Below are positions 61,991 to 64,000 of a stretch of 64,000 nt of DNA, piece by piece. Position numbers and translations under genes: made by a program. The stretch is from positions 868,001-932,000 of the forward strand of contig CP126202.1 of the NCBI GenBank assembly GCA_030272155.1. The letters are read 5' to 3'. Under the pieces are notes generated by a model, which was not told the origin of the DNA, searched no databases, and was given only the letters and a program-made list of their open reading frames with translations. The DNA comes from Tetradesmus obliquus (Eukaryota > Chlorophyta > Chlorophyceae > Sphaeropleales > Scenedesmaceae). Position 1 is the first letter of the stretch; each line of letters opens with the position of its first letter.

Positions 61991-64000
61991 AGCGGCAGCA
62001 GTAGCAGCAGCAGCAGCGGCGGCGGCGGCGGCATCATCAGCAGCGTATGTTGCCGTTGAAGAAAGTACTGTGCTGCGGACCAGCACCAGCACAGATATGT
62101 GCATGTCGCGTACGTGAGGTGCTGTTGCTCCAAGCCATGCTCACCCGGTACAGCTGTGCGTAGCGCCGCTCCCGGCGGGTCTGCCCTTTGACGCGCAGCG
62201 GGATGTTGGGGTTGAGCATCATCTGCTGCTCCAGCTCCCTGCAGCGGCAGCAGCAGTAGCATCAGCGGCGGCGGCAGAGTTGCCGTTGAAGAAAATACTG
62301 TGCTGCAGACCAGCAGCAGCACAAAGGGTTGCATGTGCAGCACATGGGGCTTCCCCGTAGTAGCGCAGCACACCGCGCACACAGATGCACGTGCCGACCA
62401 TGCAGCACGCTGATATGCAAGGACGCATGTCAGCATGGCAATCAGGCAGCTGTGCATACTTACCGCAGCCACTCTGCATCTTGCTCAAACCCCACTGCCA
62501 CTCTGCATCTTGCTCAAACCCCACTGCCACTCTGCATCTTGCTCAAACCCCACTGCCACTCTGCATCTTGCTCAAACCCCACTGCCACTCTGCATCTTGC
62601 TCAAACCCCACTGCCACTCTGCATCTTGCTCAAACCCCACTGCCACTCTGCATCTTGCTCAAACCCCACTGCCACTCTGCATCTTGCTCAAACCCCACTG
62701 CCACTCTGCATCTTGCTCAAACCCCACTGCCACTCTGCATCTTGCTCAAACCCCACTGCCACTCTGCATCTTGCTCAAACCCCGCTGCCTCGTGGTAGCG
62801 CAACACGGCGCGCACACAGATGCAAATGTGGACCATGCAGCATGCTAATGCGAACAGAAGGCAACCATCGCGCAGCTGCACTTGACTCAGCGCAGCATGC
62901 TGATACGCATGGGGTGCAGCCATCGCGCAGCTGTGCATCACTCACTGCAGCCATGCCGCGTCCTCTGCAGGCCCTACTGCATCATAGTAGCGCAGCACGC
63001 GGCGCAGCGGAGCAAACTTGCGGCTGGGCCAGCGCTTGATGCCGAAGCTCTTTCGCAGCGCCGTTTTAAGAGCTGTCACACCCATGCCGAAGGTGCAGGC
63101 CGCTGCTTTTTGATCCAGATGGAAAACCTGCAGGCATGTTTGTTGCACGTACAGCAGTTAAAGGCGGTTTCGCGCACGTTGAAGCTCAGCCGCGCTGCTT
63201 CTGCATCCAAACGGAACACGCGCAGGCGTGTGCATGGCGTAGCATGGACAGCATGTTGGTGTATGGCGTAGCATGTATGGTGCATGGCGTAGCATGGACA
63301 GCATGTTGGCGAGTGCATGGCGTAGCATGGACAGCATGTTGGCGTGTGCATGGCGTAGCATGGAAAGCATGTTGGTGTTGGAGTGGATTGAGGGCTGTCT
63401 TGTTGACAAACCAGCTCAGCCGTGCTGCTTCCGCGTCTAGTTGGAAGACCTGCAAGCATACACCACATGCATGCCCCACAGCTGCAACTTCCATGCGCCA
63501 TATGGCGCAGCAAGCGCAGCTTGGCATTGAAGTTGCAGCTATGGGGTAATTGTCACGGACATACCTGCCGCTGCTGCTGCCTGTGTCCTAGCGCCGTCTT
63601 GTGCTGCTGCGGTTACCAAGCTTCAATGCAGCAGCGCGCACCTGGAACGGCTGTACACAGCTATATATTTAAACATGTCGCGGTGCAGGGTGTTTGATAC
63701 ATAGCGGGGTTATGTTGGTGAGGTACAGGGTGACTGCCGGGCCCACCGCCGCAACACGGCATTCGCTGCTGTTAGGGCTACGCAGCTTGTGCCCAAACTT
63801 GAACCAACAACTTCAGGCATGTAGCGTGCAAACCAATCGAAAGTAACAGTTTGACGTTTGAGATCAGACACAACGAAAGTAACAGTTTGACGTTTGGAAT
63901 CAGCCGCACCAAACAGTACAGAGAATATATTAGACTCACCGCCATGAGGTCCTCCGCTGTTATCTCGCGTTTGTTGATAGTCGCAGTTGCACACGCCAGC
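61890..64000 (-). CDS. RWP-RK domain transcription factor (5' end outside the window)
   Basis: Exon 63127-62946 encodes VFHLDQKAAACTFGMGVTAL, then KTALRKSFGIKRWPSRKFAP, with the RWPxRK signature after a helix pair (FHLxxKxAAxxLGVxxTxLKxxxRxxGIxRWPxRK in the family). Another exon near 62243-62147 reads ELEQQMMLNPNIPLRVKGQT. A further candidate at about 63994-63710 contains TVTFDWFARYMPEVVG. RWP-RK factors act in the nucleus in nitrogen response and gametogenesis (NLP, NIT2, MID in algae); which subfamily this is cannot be told. Exon joins around the 29-bp repeat and the 3' end are unresolved. Flanking copies of the domain start are present. Confidence 0.7.
62463..62790 (-). repeat. 29-bp minisatellite made from an exon end, about 11 copies
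   Basis: The minus-strand unit GGGTTTGAGCAAGATGCAGA+GTGGCAGTG is repeated about 11 times almost without change. In one frame it codes GFEQDAEWQ, matching the exon end ...RVLRYYDAVGPAEDAAWLQ and its echo RAVLRYHEAAGFEQDAEWQ. The last unit ends GAGTGGCTGCG|GTAAGT, a strong donor. As 29 is not a multiple of three, the array cannot be read in one frame as a repeat protein. Confidence 0.9.
63135..63460 (-). repeat. Two echoes of the RWP-RK exon start plus a ~33-bp repeat
   Basis: VFRLDAEAARLSFNVRETAF (about 63222-63160) and VFQLDAEAARLSWFVNKTAL (about 63452-63392), each after a CAG acceptor, resemble the exon start VFHLDQKAAACTFGMGVTAL (63127). They are more alike to each other than to the working exon. 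Between them (63228-63378) about four units of GCATGGCGTAGCATGGACAG+CATGTTGGCGTGT occur. Confidence 0.75.
63835..63905 (-). repeat. Short direct repeat in a possible upstream RWP-RK gene exon
   Basis: CGAAAGTAACAGTTTGACGT is present twice, 38 bp apart; on the minus strand both copies read KRQTVTF in frame, giving DSKRQTVTFVVSDLKRQTVT. It is an in-frame micro-duplication, the smallest example of the tandem copying seen elsewhere. Confidence 0.7.

Noticed and set aside
62463-62790. CRISPR-like array of 29-bp repeats
   Set aside because: Units are strictly head-to-tail with no spacers, and match an adjacent exon end; this is a minisatellite. The same holds for the 33-bp repeats at 18745 and 12975.
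1-64000. tRNA or rRNA genes
   Set aside because: No A-box/B-box pair with a cloverleaf and no conserved rRNA core was noticed on either strand by eye; a covariance-model scan would be decisive.

Overview
The window looks like nuclear DNA of a chlorophycean green alga, most likely in or near the Scenedesmaceae (Tetradesmus/Scenedesmus). The reasons are very dense CAG/CTG triplet tracts coding for poly-Ala/Gln/Ser/Leu, short GT-AG introns with AG|G acceptors, algal TGTAA poly(A) signals, plant-type TTTAGGG interstitial repeats, and one gene (49211-53112) whose sequence resembles a repeat family I associate with that group. The genus is inference. All recognisable genes are split into exons; I joined exons by hand from splice sites and phase, so models without an explicit exon list are approximate.

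Layout. (1) 105-379 (+): last exon of an unidentified gene. (2) 1282-8607 (+): BTB-BACK protein of the plant POB1/LRB type, 11 phase-consistent exons, 868 aa. (3) 9620-11941 (+): ARM-repeat protein. (4) 13203-26873 (-): a very large secreted protein, about 1,600 aa, combining a papain-type (C1A) peptidase, a LysM-like segment and two leucine-rich-repeat blocks. (5) 29219-31552 (-): triose-phosphate/nucleotide-sugar-type transporter. (6) 32428-33017 (+): 3' part of a small membrane-protein gene. (7) 35296-37053 (-): secreted Cys-rich protein, 282 aa, complete. (8) 37876-41501 (-): helical-repeat protein, divergent from (9) 41930-48470 (+): acidic/coiled-coil/helical protein, possibly ATRIP-like. 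(10) 49211-53112 (-): degenerate helical-repeat/Gln-rich gene. (11) 54813-55756 (-): ISCA-type iron-sulfur carrier, complete, 130 aa. (12) 57874-61004 (-): glutathione S-transferase, complete, 236 aa. (13) about 61900 to the window end (-): RWP-RK transcription factor, 5' end outside.

The most striking property is shared by nearly every gene. Introns and 3' flanks hold tandem partial copies of the neighbouring exon, each carrying that exon's acceptor, donor or stop codon. I call these 'exon echoes'. They come as single copies or arrays (six copies of a BTB exon start, about seven of an LRR exon end, six of a GST terminal exon). Several keep the reading frame and differ from the main exon almost only at third codon positions, which is not the pattern of freely decaying intron sequence. 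In one case (RWP-RK gene) an exon end has become a 29-bp minisatellite.

Mobile sequence is limited to LINE 3' tails ending in (TGTAA)n-like repeats (four copies), a second short dispersed tail with a clear 13-bp target duplication, and a ~110-bp dispersed element with two hairpins (three copies). Two LINE tails lie in sense just downstream of host stop codons and supply the nearest TGTAA signal. No rRNA, tRNA or CRISPR array was found.
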